Part shown: positions 29,671 to 37,981 of the stretch, one piece after another
Layout: each line of letters starts with the position of its first letter
Numbering within the stretch: position 1 is the stretch's first letter
Assembly (NCBI GenBank): GCA_947502815.1
Contig: CANNBH010000001.1
Location: 2,576,818 to 2,640,817 of the forward strand
Direction: 5' to 3'
DNA length: 64,000 bases
Source: an uncultured Erythrobacter sp.
GTDB taxonomy: Bacteria > Pseudomonadota > Alphaproteobacteria > Sphingomonadales > Sphingomonadaceae
The notes under the pieces: generated by a model
Seen by the model: the letters and a program-made list of their open reading frames with translations, nothing else
Databases searched by the model: none
What the model was told of the DNA's origin: nothing
Position numbers and translations under genes: made by a program

Positions 29671-30525
29671 TTACTCACATGACTGATCTGTCCATTGCCC
29701 TGCGCGTGATCCGCGCGCGCACATGAGTTGATGCCAATGGTCGGTGATCTGCCAAGCCCCGCTAGCCTCATCCAGCTTTGCAGCGGCAAAGATGCGTTTG
29801 CCGGAAACGCTGTCATCCAAATAACCGTGCTCTTCAATCTGGATCGCCATAAACGGCGGGCCATACCGGCCCAGCATCCGATTGCGCTGCCAGCGCGCAG
29901 GTGAAATTCTAACCTCTACGCTAGGGCTGCCTTCCATGCTCTCTGGATACCCACTTTGCAACGCGGCGGCGAGTTCAGCCAGAGTACCGTATCTGTTTCC
30001 TAAGACAACGCTGTGAGAGTTGTCCTCGTTTATGGAAATCCATTCGTCAAACTGGTGCGGCGCGTAAACCACAAGCGGAGCGCTTTGCCCCAATCGAACC
30101 TGCGAGCGTGCAGCGAAACACTCCCTTACTTCGCTGGCTCCGGATAGAGTGTTGCTTGCATCGAGCACGCCGCGATATGCTCCATTGATCACAACAGAGT
30201 AACGCCGTGGTCCGGCGGCCTCAGCCTCCTGCTCGATGACCCGAGATCCCATGCAATCGGCGGTGCCGATACGAGGAACGTCTCGCGTGGGCCGGAAAGC
30301 GCCGTCAATTGAGATGAGCGCGCGCTCGGCGTCGACCTCGATGTTGAAATCCTCGAGGTAACTGCGTCCTGACCCGATGCATCCGCTGCCGATCTCAGCC
30401 TTCACCACAGTCGCACCAGCAGGCAGCTCGAGGCAGATTTGCCCCAGCCTTGCGTGGGCTGGTGTCGATAGAGCTGCACCAACCAGCGTGATCGCAGCTA
30501 TCAGTTTGCGCGTGCGGCGTGTCAT
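29671..30525 (-). CDS. Exported protein of unknown function
   Basis: The ATG at 30525 follows a strong AAGGAGG with ideal spacing and gives 284 residues. A signal peptide (TRRTRKLIAAITLVGAALS, cleaved near AHA) directs it to the periplasm. The mature part has scattered cysteines (ICLE, GCIGSG, DCMGS, ECFA, LMCA, QSCE at the very end), six or more in total, suggesting disulfides. No known motif is recognised. It is divergent from the small exported gene at 30733. Confidence 0.75.
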   Translation of the reverse strand: MTRRTRKLIAAITLVGAALSTPAHARLGQICLELPAGATVVKAEIGSGCIGSGRSYLEDFNIEVDAERALISIDGAFRPTRDVPRIGTADCMGSRVIEQEAEAAGPRRYSVVINGAYRGVLDASNTLSGASEVRECFAARSQVRLGQSAPLVVYAPHQFDEWISINEDNSHSVVLGNRYGTLAELAAALQSGYPESMEGSPSVEVRISPARWQRNRMLGRYGPPFMAIQIEEHGYLDDSVSGKRIFAAAKLDEASGAWQITDHWHQLMCARGSRAGQWTDQSCE

Positions 30526-30732
30526 TGAAAGTCCTCCTTGGTTCATGGCCTTTGCTATCTGGCATCGTCCTAGGGGCGCGTTCCGTGCACGGCGATGGGG
30601 TTAGTCCCCCAAGCTGCTTGCTACCGGCTGAACGCAATATCCTCTCAGTTGGGGGATCGCCCCCATTCGTCTCTGACACGATCCAGGCCACAACATCTTC
30701 ACATTCGAAAGAACCGGATGAGGAGACAATCG

Positions 30733-31227
30733 ATGACTTGCATCACTGCCCGGGCATTCAGCTTAGCATCAGCCGCGGCGCTTGCCCTTGGGAGCTTCAC
30801 TGCCCCCGCACCTGCCTCAGCACAAATGCGCGCATTGCTGCCGACGATTGATGAGGTCGAAGCTCTGGGACCGACTTCGATCGACGGCGTTTGGGAAATC
30901 CGAGAGATCGGCGAGCGTATTGTGATCCTCGAAGGCCATGCCTTCGCCGAGGATGGCTGGGTTCACATGCTGCTGTTCGAAATCGAGCCGGAGCAGGTTG
31001 TCATCACCAATATCGAAGAGCTGCCCAGCGGCGACTTCATCGCGCAAGACCTGCCGCTGATGGCCAATGTCACTTTTGAGTGGGTAGATAACGAGACTTT
31101 GCGCGGGACCACTGACGGTCTGATCCCGGTCACTTATCACCTCGATTTTATCTCATCTGATGCGTTTGGCTCCGACGAGTTCACTAGCCCGCCATCGAGC
31201 GATGATGATGTCCAGCGCCCCTGGTGA
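30733..31227 (+). CDS. Small exported protein of unknown function
   Basis: The ATG at 30733 lies 7 bases after GGAG (30722-30725), giving 164 residues. The N-terminus is a signal peptide ending near APASAQ. The mature part is acidic and beta-rich (IDGVWEIREIGERIVILEG, DNETLRGTTDGLIPVTYHL), perhaps a lipocalin-like or small barrel fold, but no family is recognised. It is 40 bases before the cysteine-repeat gene and is probably co-transcribed with it. Confidence 0.7.
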   Translation: MTCITARAFSLASAAALALGSFTAPAPASAQMRALLPTIDEVEALGPTSIDGVWEIREIGERIVILEGHAFAEDGWVHMLLFEIEPEQVVITNIEELPSGDFIAQDLPLMANVTFEWVDNETLRGTTDGLIPVTYHLDFISSDAFGSDEFTSPPSSDDDVQRPW

Positions 31228-31267
31228 TCGTCCCTCAATTCAAACAAATTTTGTGAAGGAGAAATCC

Positions 31268-32935
31268 ATGTTCAAGACGATTGTGAAGGCGAGCGCGATT
31301 GTGGGCCTCGCCCTCGGCGCCTCATTTGTTAGCCCAGTCGAACGCGCCGAAGCATCAGGCTTCGCTCGCGATTGCGGCGGGCTCAATGAGAAGACCTGTA
31401 TCACTCTCAATCGCAACAATCGCTGCGATGCGGGGCTGGTTGAGCAAAGCCAACGCGGGCGCAATATCTGCGTCCGCCCAGGTGAAGGTACGCAGCGCGG
31501 CGAGAATTGCGGGGGTGAGGGGCAAAACACCTGCATCAATCTCAACCCCAACCGCCGCTGTAATGCCGGCCTTGTCGAACAACGTCAGAGCGGTCGCAAC
31601 ATCTGCGTCAAGCCTGAGGATCAGACCGAACGCCGCGACAATTGCGGCGGGGAAGGCGAGAGAACCTGCATCAACTTGACCCAAAGTCGTCGCTGCGATC
31701 CGGGGCTCGTCGAACAACCTCAGCGCGGCCGTAACATCTGCGTGAAGCCTGAGGATCGCACCACAGGCCGCGAGAATTGCGGCGGCGAAGGCCAGAACAC
31801 CTGCATCAGCTTGAACCGCGCGCGGCGGTGTGATGCCGGTTTGGTCGAGCAGAGCCAGAGTGGTCGCAATGTCTGTGTAGTTCCCGGCGAGGGTGCTTCG
31901 CGCGGTGATGATTGCGGCGGGGAAGATGAAAAGACCTGCGTCCACATCAATCCCAACCGTCGCTGCGAAGCCGGTCTGGTCGAACAGAGGCAGTCGGGCC
32001 GTAACATCTGTGTCCAGCGGACCTCGGAAGGCGATCTCACTGGTGGCTGCGGTGGCCTCAATCAAAACACCTGCATCAGCCCGAACCCTGCGCGGTGGTG
32101 CGATGTCGGTTTTACTGTGCTGCGTCAGGCCGGCCGCAACACCTGCATTCCCGAAGAGGATCGGCGTCCCGGCTCGCTTAAATGCGGTGGCTTCGAACAG
32201 GATCGCTGCCAGAGCATCAACCCGGCTCAATGGTGCAATGATGGCTTCGAAAACAAGGTCGTCTTCGGTCGTCCCGACATCTGCATGCCCAAAATCAGCA
32301 ACGCTGATCGGCTTGATGCAACGCGGGACCTCCTGGACCAGATCGGCGATGATAACCCGCTTCTGGCACTCACCGAATGCCTCAACGGTCCGGGCAAAAT
32401 TGGCCGCCTGCAAACAACGATCAACAACCGTGTTTCCACCGATCTGTGGGCTCTGCTGATCGAATGCGGTGCTGATCTGGATACGTTTCAGGCTCTGGGA
32501 ACACACCCCGCGTTCAATGGCGGCGCTGAAGGCGGTGAGGATCGCATCTTCAACACGATCACCATCACTGTCGGCGTCAACGGAGCGACTGCTGTCGCGG
32601 GTGCTGTGGGTGTCGGCGTTGCGATCGAACTTCGCGAAGATCCCAATGCACGCTGGTTTTTAACCGGTGGGCTGGGCTTTGGCCCCAAAGCGGAGGTTAC
32701 AGGTGACGTCACTGTTGGTCTGTCGCATTCACATATCCCCACCGGTTTCTTCGGATTGGATGGCGGGATCTCAGCAGTGGTCTCAGGTCATGTCAAAGTC
32801 GGCGTTTCAGGCGGCTTGGACTGGGCCGGCGACTCTCTCATTCCGAACGGTGTGAGCTTTGGCGCTGGTGGTGGCCTGGGAGGAGGTGGCGCAGTCTATG
32901 CGAACGGCGCAGTCTTCCCCTTTCCAGACTTCTAG
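31268..32935 (+). CDS. Exported protein with seven 45-residue cysteine repeats
   Basis: The ATG at 31268 follows AAGGAGA and gives 555 residues. A signal peptide (FKTIVKASAIVGLALGASF) is cleaved near AEA. Residues 36-350 are seven tandem 45-residue units, each with four cysteines in the pattern CGG-x5-C-x8-C-x13/14-C and a core CxAGLVEQxQxGRNIC. Units 1-5 are close, 6 and 7 diverge. The C-terminal 200 residues are Gly/Val-rich and look like a beta structure (TGGLGFGPKAEVTGDVTVG, FGAGGGLGGGGAV). It should be secreted or surface exposed with disulfides in the repeats. Function unknown. A good terminator follows. Confidence 0.85.
   Translation: MFKTIVKASAIVGLALGASFVSPVERAEASGFARDCGGLNEKTCITLNRNNRCDAGLVEQSQRGRNICVRPGEGTQRGENCGGEGQNTCINLNPNRRCNAGLVEQRQSGRNICVKPEDQTERRDNCGGEGERTCINLTQSRRCDPGLVEQPQRGRNICVKPEDRTTGRENCGGEGQNTCISLNRARRCDAGLVEQSQSGRNVCVVPGEGASRGDDCGGEDEKTCVHINPNRRCEAGLVEQRQSGRNICVQRTSEGDLTGGCGGLNQNTCISPNPARWCDVGFTVLRQAGRNTCIPEEDRRPGSLKCGGFEQDRCQSINPAQWCNDGFENKVVFGRPDICMPKISNADRLDATRDLLDQIGDDNPLLALTECLNGPGKIGRLQTTINNRVSTDLWALLIECGADLDTFQALGTHPAFNGGAEGGEDRIFNTITITVGVNGATAVAGAVGVGVAIELREDPNARWFLTGGLGFGPKAEVTGDVTVGLSHSHIPTGFFGLDGGISAVVSGHVKVGVSGGLDWAGDSLIPNGVSFGAGGGLGGGGAVYANGAVFPFPDF
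31373..32317 (+). repeat. Seven in-frame tandem repeats of exactly 135 bases
   Basis: Repeat starts fall at 31373, 31508, 31643, 31778, 31913, 32048 and 32183, every one exactly 135 bases apart, each beginning with tgcgg coding for CGG. Identity is high among the first five units and lower in the last two, as expected when an array grows by internal duplication. Confidence 0.95.
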
Positions 32936-32949
32936 CTTGCCGAAAGAAC

Positions 32950-32990
32950 ATCACGGTCGGTGCCAGTCGCGCCGACCGTGATTTCATTCT
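32950..32990 (+). terminator. Rho-independent-type terminator
   Basis: An 11-base-pair perfect stem (atcacggtcgg / ccgaccgtgat) with an 11-base loop begins 14 bases after the cysteine-repeat stop, followed by a T-rich tract (ttcattct). Confidence 0.75.
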
Positions 32991-33035
32991 CCACTCTTCT
33001 TTTGGCTAAGCGAAACTATGGAAAGTCCTCTTCAA

Positions 33036-33728
33036 TCAGCTCGCGTTGGGATCGATCAGTCCCTCACGCAGCGCAAATGCGATCAGCTCGGCGGCGTTGT
33101 GAGAGCCAGTTTTACCCATCACATTGGTGCGATGCCGGTCGACTGTCTTGATACTAATGCCCAGCGCTTCGCCGATTTCGCGATTGGTCCGACCTGTGAC
33201 GACCTGGCTCAGCACTTGCCGCTCTCTGTCGGTCAGAGGTTCAAGGTCACCTGCTTCCTCCAGCATAGCGACAAATCGGCTGCAAACGATACGGCCACCC
33301 TCAAGGATGCGCGGCAACGCCCGGATGACTTCGCCCATATCGTCGGATTTGCAGAAGACACCGTCCGCCCCGATTTCAACCAGCTCCGCGATCTTGCCGC
33401 GCGCTTCTATCCCAGTAAAGACCACGACGCGGGTTTCAGGCGACCAACGCCGCGCCTCCAGCAACACTTCGGTTCCGCCTGCATGCGGCATTGTGACATC
33501 GAGAATGAGGAGTTCGGGGCGATGCTTGCGCACGGCCACAATCGCTTCGATCCCGTTTTCGGCGGTGGCGACAATTTCGATCTTTTGCCCACCAAGGGCG
33601 TCCTCATTGCGCAGGGCCGCGCTCAGCGCATCGCGGATGATCGCATGATCGTCAGCAATGACAGCGGTGCACACCGCTCCGAACGCTCCTGTTTGTCTCA
33701 AAGATATGCTCCCCGCCCTCTTCGACAT
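33036..33728 (-). CDS. LuxR/NarL-type response regulator
   Basis: The 230-residue protein has a receiver domain (IADDHAI, phospho-acceptor Asp in LILDVTM, Lys in VFCKSDD) and a C-terminal LuxR helix-turn-helix (LTDRERQVLSQVVTGRTNRE, then GISIKTVDRHR). It should be phosphorylated by the divergent histidine kinase at 33775. The ATG at 33728 is used; a GTG at 33743 is possible. Only some 30-45 bases separate the two genes, so their promoters overlap or lie within coding ends. Likely targets are the exported-protein genes upstream. Confidence 0.92.
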   Translation of the reverse strand: MSKRAGSISLRQTGAFGAVCTAVIADDHAIIRDALSAALRNEDALGGQKIEIVATAENGIEAIVAVRKHRPELLILDVTMPHAGGTEVLLEARRWSPETRVVVFTGIEARGKIAELVEIGADGVFCKSDDMGEVIRALPRILEGGRIVCSRFVAMLEEAGDLEPLTDRERQVLSQVVTGRTNREIGEALGISIKTVDRHRTNVMGKTGSHNAAELIAFALREGLIDPNAS

Positions 33729-33774
33729 TTGAGCCTCACACACTATACGATCGGTCAGAGGAGGGAAGAGCGAT

Positions 33775-35727
33775 TTGACTAGGCTTTACAAAGCGCTCGC
33801 GGCCATCGTGTCGGTATGGCTTGCTGTTCTGGCGATGCCTGCTTTTGCGGGCGAGGATCCGCCAGTGCAGGTCGAACCTGGGCGCAGCCACGAGATGATC
33901 GAGGGCTCTGCGCGCTATCTCTTGACTGATCCGGGGGTCGAGATCGGCTTTGAAGAGGCCATGCGCCGCTTCAATGCAGGCGAGTTCCAAGCTGAACTGG
34001 CGGCGAGAGATACCAGCGAACTTCACGATTGGCGGGTCTGGATCGCGCTGCCGTTTGAAAGCACAGCTCCGGCAGATGCAGAACCAATGCGCAAGGTGAT
34101 CGGCATAGGCGGCATCTTTGTGCGGTTGCCTCGGGTCCACCTCTCTTGCGACACAGAGCCCGCGAGTGAAATTCTCGCGGAGCAAACGCGCGAGGGCGGT
34201 CCGCTAAGCGCGCGGTACTTTACCTATATCCGTTCACAGAGCTTTGAGATTGATCCGGGACAAAACTGTCTTGCGTTGATCAATATGGCGAGTTCGGACC
34301 GTCCCAATATCGGGATCTTTCGCGAAGGAGAATTGGGCACTCGGCAAGTGGTTGCCGTCCTGCTGAAAGGCGGTGTCACATCCACGCTGCTGATTATCGG
34401 CCTGCTCATTTCGGTGGTCTCATTCCTCACCTCGCGGCCATTGGGTGTGTTGATCGGGATGACCTATTCGCTCTGGATGCTTCAAAGCGAAGCATCGGTG
34501 TTCATCACCAGATTTGGCGGAGACCCGCTGGCTGCACGGGAAACGTGGGAGAACGTCACATTGCTGGCGATATTCGCGATGCTGCTAGTCTTCTTGTCCG
34601 GTTTCAAAGAGCTCTTGCGGCTCAAGAACTGGCTTCTGCGCACCGTTATCGCGGGCCTGTTGTTGCTCCCGCTGGTCTATTTGGCGCGCAATTCCAATTC
34701 AACGCCTGACTTTATCTGGGCGCTTCATCTGGGCCTGTTCCTCTTCGCACTAACCGTCACCGTGCGATTCCCGACCGCCTGGCCTTTGCGATTTGTCGCA
34801 GGGGCGGTCCTCTTTGTGAGCGCGATCGCTGCAGTCTTGATTGAGCCAACCAATCTGGGCCGAGAGATGACTGACCTCACGATCGAGTGGTTCCGTGACG
34901 CCATCCGCTTGCTAGCGGGAATTGGGATGCTGGCCTTGCTTGTGGTCGATGCGTACCTAACCCGGCGGGAACGTGCTCGCATGGTGGCTGAACGGATCCA
35001 GGCGCTTGAGGCGCAGGCTCACACCGATAGGCGTTTGCTGGAGACTGAACGCGAATACACCCGCGCCCGTGAGGCCGCTTCGCGCACCAAGGCGCAGTTG
35101 GCAGCCGCGAGCCACGACATCCGCCAGCCCATTGTGGGGCTGCGCGCCGCGCTGAGGAGCGAAGCCGAACGGCTTTCCCCCGCATTGCAAGAGCGCCTTG
35201 GTCAAGCAATCGACTATCTCGAAGACCTCACCCGTGAATACTCCAACCGCGAGGACGATGATCTCTCCGCGCCAGAAGAATCTGAGCAGGACGTCTATCC
35301 AATTGAGCTCGTGACGAGCGCGGTTGCAAACATGTTTGATGGGGAAGCCCGCGAAACCGGGATTGAGCTCAATGTCAGCCCGGCGGCGGGCGCAACACGC
35401 ATCCCCGCCTTGGTCTTGATCCGCGCGCTGAGCAATCTGGTCGCAAATGCCCTGCGCCACGCGAAGGCCTCAAGGATTGATGTCAGCGCCAATACCGCAG
35501 AGGGTCAATGCCGGATCCAAGTGATCGATGACGGCTTTGGAATGAGTGAGGCGGAACTGAAGAGCGCGCAACAGCCCCGCCAAAAGTCTGATGGGTCGGA
35601 AGGCGATGGCTTAGGTCTGGCAATTGTCCATTCTTTGGCCTTTCAACACGGCTTCGATTTCGCCATCACTTCAAAGATTAGCGAAGGGACGCAAGCGACC
35701 ATCGCCTTCGATCTTGAGCAGGAGTGA
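33775..35727 (+). CDS. Membrane histidine kinase with 7TM-type sensor
   Basis: This 650-residue kinase starts at a TTG preceded by AGAGGAGGG. A signal peptide (to about 25) leads a periplasmic domain like the 7TMR-DISM extracellular module (about 28-195), then seven membrane helices (about 200-405), a coiled coil, a HisKA region with His447 in AAASHDIRQPIVG, and a HATPase domain (LSNLVANALRHA, DDGFGMSE, GDGLGLAIV). It signals from the periplasm to the response regulator encoded divergently. The ligand is unknown. Confidence 0.9.
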   Translation: MTRLYKALAAIVSVWLAVLAMPAFAGEDPPVQVEPGRSHEMIEGSARYLLTDPGVEIGFEEAMRRFNAGEFQAELAARDTSELHDWRVWIALPFESTAPADAEPMRKVIGIGGIFVRLPRVHLSCDTEPASEILAEQTREGGPLSARYFTYIRSQSFEIDPGQNCLALINMASSDRPNIGIFREGELGTRQVVAVLLKGGVTSTLLIIGLLISVVSFLTSRPLGVLIGMTYSLWMLQSEASVFITRFGGDPLAARETWENVTLLAIFAMLLVFLSGFKELLRLKNWLLRTVIAGLLLLPLVYLARNSNSTPDFIWALHLGLFLFALTVTVRFPTAWPLRFVAGAVLFVSAIAAVLIEPTNLGREMTDLTIEWFRDAIRLLAGIGMLALLVVDAYLTRRERARMVAERIQALEAQAHTDRRLLETEREYTRAREAASRTKAQLAAASHDIRQPIVGLRAALRSEAERLSPALQERLGQAIDYLEDLTREYSNREDDDLSAPEESEQDVYPIELVTSAVANMFDGEARETGIELNVSPAAGATRIPALVLIRALSNLVANALRHAKASRIDVSANTAEGQCRIQVIDDGFGMSEAELKSAQQPRQKSDGSEGDGLGLAIVHSLAFQHGFDFAITSKISEGTQATIAFDLEQE

Positions 35728-35892
35728 GCAATCCTCACCCAATCTATTTGACGGACGGCCAGCTTTCGCCGCTAAATCTGAAAGCGCGAGCTTTTCCCCG
35801 CAGATTTGTCCGTTGGACCGAGTGCCGATAACAAGCATTCAAGTCACTATAACCGGAATCTCTGCAATCGGCCCAGGTCAGGCCGACGGTGG

Positions 35893-35922
35893 ATGTCTTC
35901 GTTTGGGGGTGGGAAGCGGACG
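35893..35922. repeat. Dispersed palindromic element, partial left arm
   Basis: gtcttc...gcggac with the centre tttgggggtgggaa. It lies between two convergent genes, 15 bases before the stop of the hydrolase gene. The remaining 160 bases of this spacer hold nothing recognisable. Confidence 0.5.
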
Positions 35923-35937
35923 GTTCCTAAGCCTGAA

Positions 35938-36798
35938 TTAGGCTTGGAAGCGTGCGGGGATTTCTGGATCGCTTGTGTCGAGCAGCGGGATACTGCCTTC
36001 CTCTAATCCGTCATAAGCGGCCGCCCACTGGGCGACCCACTTTGGATCGCTGACTTTCGAAGGGTGATAGTCGGGTAAAAGCGAGCGTAACATGGCTGGC
36101 GATGTGCGCAGGAAAAACCGTGCGACCATCGCATAGAGGCGCAAGCGGCTGGGAATGCTGCTCCATTTCCCATCGCGCTTCAACATGCGTTTGTATGCTT
36201 TGCGGCTACTCCATGCGACATGGCCCGTCCCGCAAAGCAGTCCCCAAGCCTTGCCGCGCCAATCACCATACAAATGCATATAGAGATCGTATGCGACATT
36301 CTTATGCTCCGTCTCCTCGACCATATGCCACAGCGCCAGTGAGGCAACCGATGGATCGGCGTCAGCAAACAATGTGCTGCGATGCCCAACAAGCCATTCG
36401 GTGATGCCCATAGTCATCGTTTCAAAACCAGCAGAATAGGCGAGCCGCCATTTCAGATTGCGCTTTTGAAATCCGCGATAGTCCGCCTCCATCTCAGTCT
36501 CCACCTCGGCAAGATCGGGATAGGACTGTTTGAGAATTTCATTGTAGCGGCGGTGGTTTTTGTAGTGCACGCCCTCTTGCCCGATGAAGGCACGCACATC
36601 GGCTTTAAGTGCTGGGTCTTTGACTTGCTTCAACGCCTCAGTCACAGTTTTGATCAGGAACGGTTCGAGATAGGGCATGGTCAGCGAAGCACCATTGAGC
36701 ATATGGCTCCATTCGCGGCGATCAGGGTGCCAGACAGGATCGATATTTTCGTCAAAGGAGAAGGGGATTTGGCGCACCAGTATGGCTGAAGTGGTCAT
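35938..36798 (-). CDS. Predicted metal-dependent hydrolase (PF10118), di-iron-like
   Basis: The 286-residue protein matches the family of predicted metal-dependent hydrolases. Two ExxH motifs are visible, E75-G-V-H78 and E162-T-E-H165, with additional acidic residues (E45, E126) at spacings that suit a ferritin-like four-helix di-iron site. Family biochemistry is poorly known. The ATG overlaps the PadR stop (ATGA), so it is the second gene of a PadR-controlled operon. In this window it faces the histidine kinase at its 3' end. Confidence 0.8.
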   Translation of the reverse strand: MTTSAILVRQIPFSFDENIDPVWHPDRREWSHMLNGASLTMPYLEPFLIKTVTEALKQVKDPALKADVRAFIGQEGVHYKNHRRYNEILKQSYPDLAEVETEMEADYRGFQKRNLKWRLAYSAGFETMTMGITEWLVGHRSTLFADADPSVASLALWHMVEETEHKNVAYDLYMHLYGDWRGKAWGLLCGTGHVAWSSRKAYKRMLKRDGKWSSIPSRLRLYAMVARFFLRTSPAMLRSLLPDYHPSKVSDPKWVAQWAAAYDGLEEGSIPLLDTSDPEIPARFQA

Positions 36799-37382
36799 GC
36801 TGCGTTCCCTGGTGTTTTGCTGCCGATTGGAACAACATTCGTCAGTTTAGAGATCGCCTGCGGTGAAAGGCGTTCGAGCGCGATTGTGCACCAATCCTCC
36901 CATTCGCGCTCCCATCGCATCCCCACTTCTAGCGCCAGCTGATGACCAAGGTCTGCCAATGTGCCGCCATTCTCAAGCGCTTGATGCTTGGCTGCATATT
37001 GCGAATGCCGATCACGATGGCTTTCGAGGCGCAAGGTCAGGTTGGCCCGCAAACCCTCAATATCGATATTCTCAATCCCGTAGAGTTGGACCAGAAAGTC
37101 ATCCTTGATTTCCATCGGTTCGGTTGGCTCACGCGACCATTTAAGCAGTGCTTGTCGTCCATTTTCCGTGATTGTGAAAACGATCCGATTGGGCTTGCCC
37201 GATTGCTCGATCTCTTCGGAAACTGCCAAGCCACTGTCACGCAATTTGCCTAGCTCGCGGTAAACTTGGGAGTGACGCGCATGCCAGAAAAAACCAACGC
37301 TTTGGTCAAAGTGTTTGGCAACATCATAACCAGATTTGGGGCCTTCGCTGAGCGCTACCAGAATGGCGAACTTGATGGACAC
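36795..37382 (-). CDS. PadR family transcriptional regulator
   Basis: Starting at GTG 37382 (preceded by GGAG), the 195-residue protein has the PadR winged helix (FAILVALSEGPKSGYDVAKH, HARHSQVYRELGKLRDSGL) and a C-terminal vir_act_alpha_C helical domain (FLVQLYGIENI, LESHRDRHSQYAAKHQ). PadR proteins usually repress an adjacent operon and are released by a small aromatic or drug ligand. It shares its promoter region with the divergent membrane protein gene and is coupled to the hydrolase gene. Confidence 0.9.
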   Translation of the reverse strand: MSIKFAILVALSEGPKSGYDVAKHFDQSVGFFWHARHSQVYRELGKLRDSGLAVSEEIEQSGKPNRIVFTITENGRQALLKWSREPTEPMEIKDDFLVQLYGIENIDIEGLRANLTLRLESHRDRHSQYAAKHQALENGGTLADLGHQLALEVGMRWEREWEDWCTIALERLSPQAISKLTNVVPIGSKTPGNAA

Positions 37383-37457
37383 GAGAACACTCCATATTGC
37401 AATTGTGGAATATATATGACACAAGTGGAGTATTAGTCAAGCTGGAGAGGGAATGCC
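37383..37457. promoter_or_regulatory. Divergent promoter region with repeated GTGGA(A/G)TAT boxes
   Basis: Two direct boxes, gtggaatat (37406-37414) and gtggagtat (37425-37433), lie 19 bases apart, and an inverted relative, ctccatat (37390-37397), precedes them. The A/T-rich core (tatatatg) contrasts with the GC-rich surroundings. This is the likely operator of the PadR protein, controlling both directions. A GAGAGGGA ribosome site follows for the gene at 37458. Confidence 0.6.
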
Positions 37458-37940
37458 ATGGAAGCTGCAAAGGAAACAGACGCACTGCAGAGACTGCTGA
37501 TTGGGCACGGGGCGCTTTTGCTTTTTGTGGGCGGTATTCTGGGTTTTGGCTTTCTGTTCTTTCTGATCGGAAAGATCGCGCTTTGGCCCATTCCTTGGGA
37601 GCTAGAATACCAGCTTCCTGGTACATATGATGCTTGGCGCATGGCCCACATGGAAGGGATTACGAACGGCCTTTTCTTGTGGCTGGCGGCTGCGCTTCTT
37701 CCTGTGTTTCCATTTTCGCCCAAAGGGAGAAAGCGCATCGCATGGGGCGTTATCGCGATTGGTTGGTCAATCGTAATCGCATCTGCGTTCGACCCGTTCT
37801 TTCCTGAAAGCCGCGGTTTGGAAATGGGCGGTTCGGCGACCAACATCGCCGCGTTTCTATTGTTCTACATCGGAGTGCCCGGCGTCATGATCCTAACCGC
37901 GATCATCGCATGGCGATGTTTTAAGCCGAAGGAAAAATAG
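37458..37940 (+). CDS. Four-helix membrane protein resembling styrene-oxide isomerase
   Basis: The 160-residue integral membrane protein has four hydrophobic helices. It shares with StyC-type styrene-oxide isomerases a GHG near the start (His17), an AH-x5-NG motif (His64 in RMAHMEGITNGL; the matching His of StyC binds haem), a GW in helix 3 and an RGLE/RGLT-like segment before helix 4. The match was made by eye. If right, it would isomerise epoxides or a related substrate in the membrane. It is divergent from and probably controlled by PadR. Confidence 0.6.
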   Translation: MEAAKETDALQRLLIGHGALLLFVGGILGFGFLFFLIGKIALWPIPWELEYQLPGTYDAWRMAHMEGITNGLFLWLAAALLPVFPFSPKGRKRIAWGVIAIGWSIVIASAFDPFFPESRGLEMGGSATNIAAFLLFYIGVPGVMILTAIIAWRCFKPKEK

Positions 37941-37953
37941 GCCTAAGATGCCG

Positions 37954-37981
37954 ATGTCCTCAACTGGGTCGAAAGCGGACC
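37954..37981. repeat. Dispersed palindromic element
   Basis: gtcctc (37956-37961) and gcggac (37975-37980) flank aactgggtcgaaa. It is in the convergent gap next to the stop of the acyl-CoA ligase gene and shares centre and right arm with the copies at 29498 and 35893. Confidence 0.55.

Noticed and set aside
29447..29686. Short plus-strand frame of 79 codons starting with GTG
   Set aside because: It crosses the palindromic element, has no ribosome-binding site and overlaps the start of the minus-strand pseudogene.
31373..32317. CRISPR-like regular spacing
   Set aside because: The 135-base units are contiguous, in frame and coding; no short repeats with unique spacers and no cas genes.
31355..32506. 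383-codon minus-strand frame opposite the cysteine repeats
   Set aside because: It follows from the repeated plus-strand codons; no signal peptide or ribosome site, and the plus frame has a signal sequence and a terminator.
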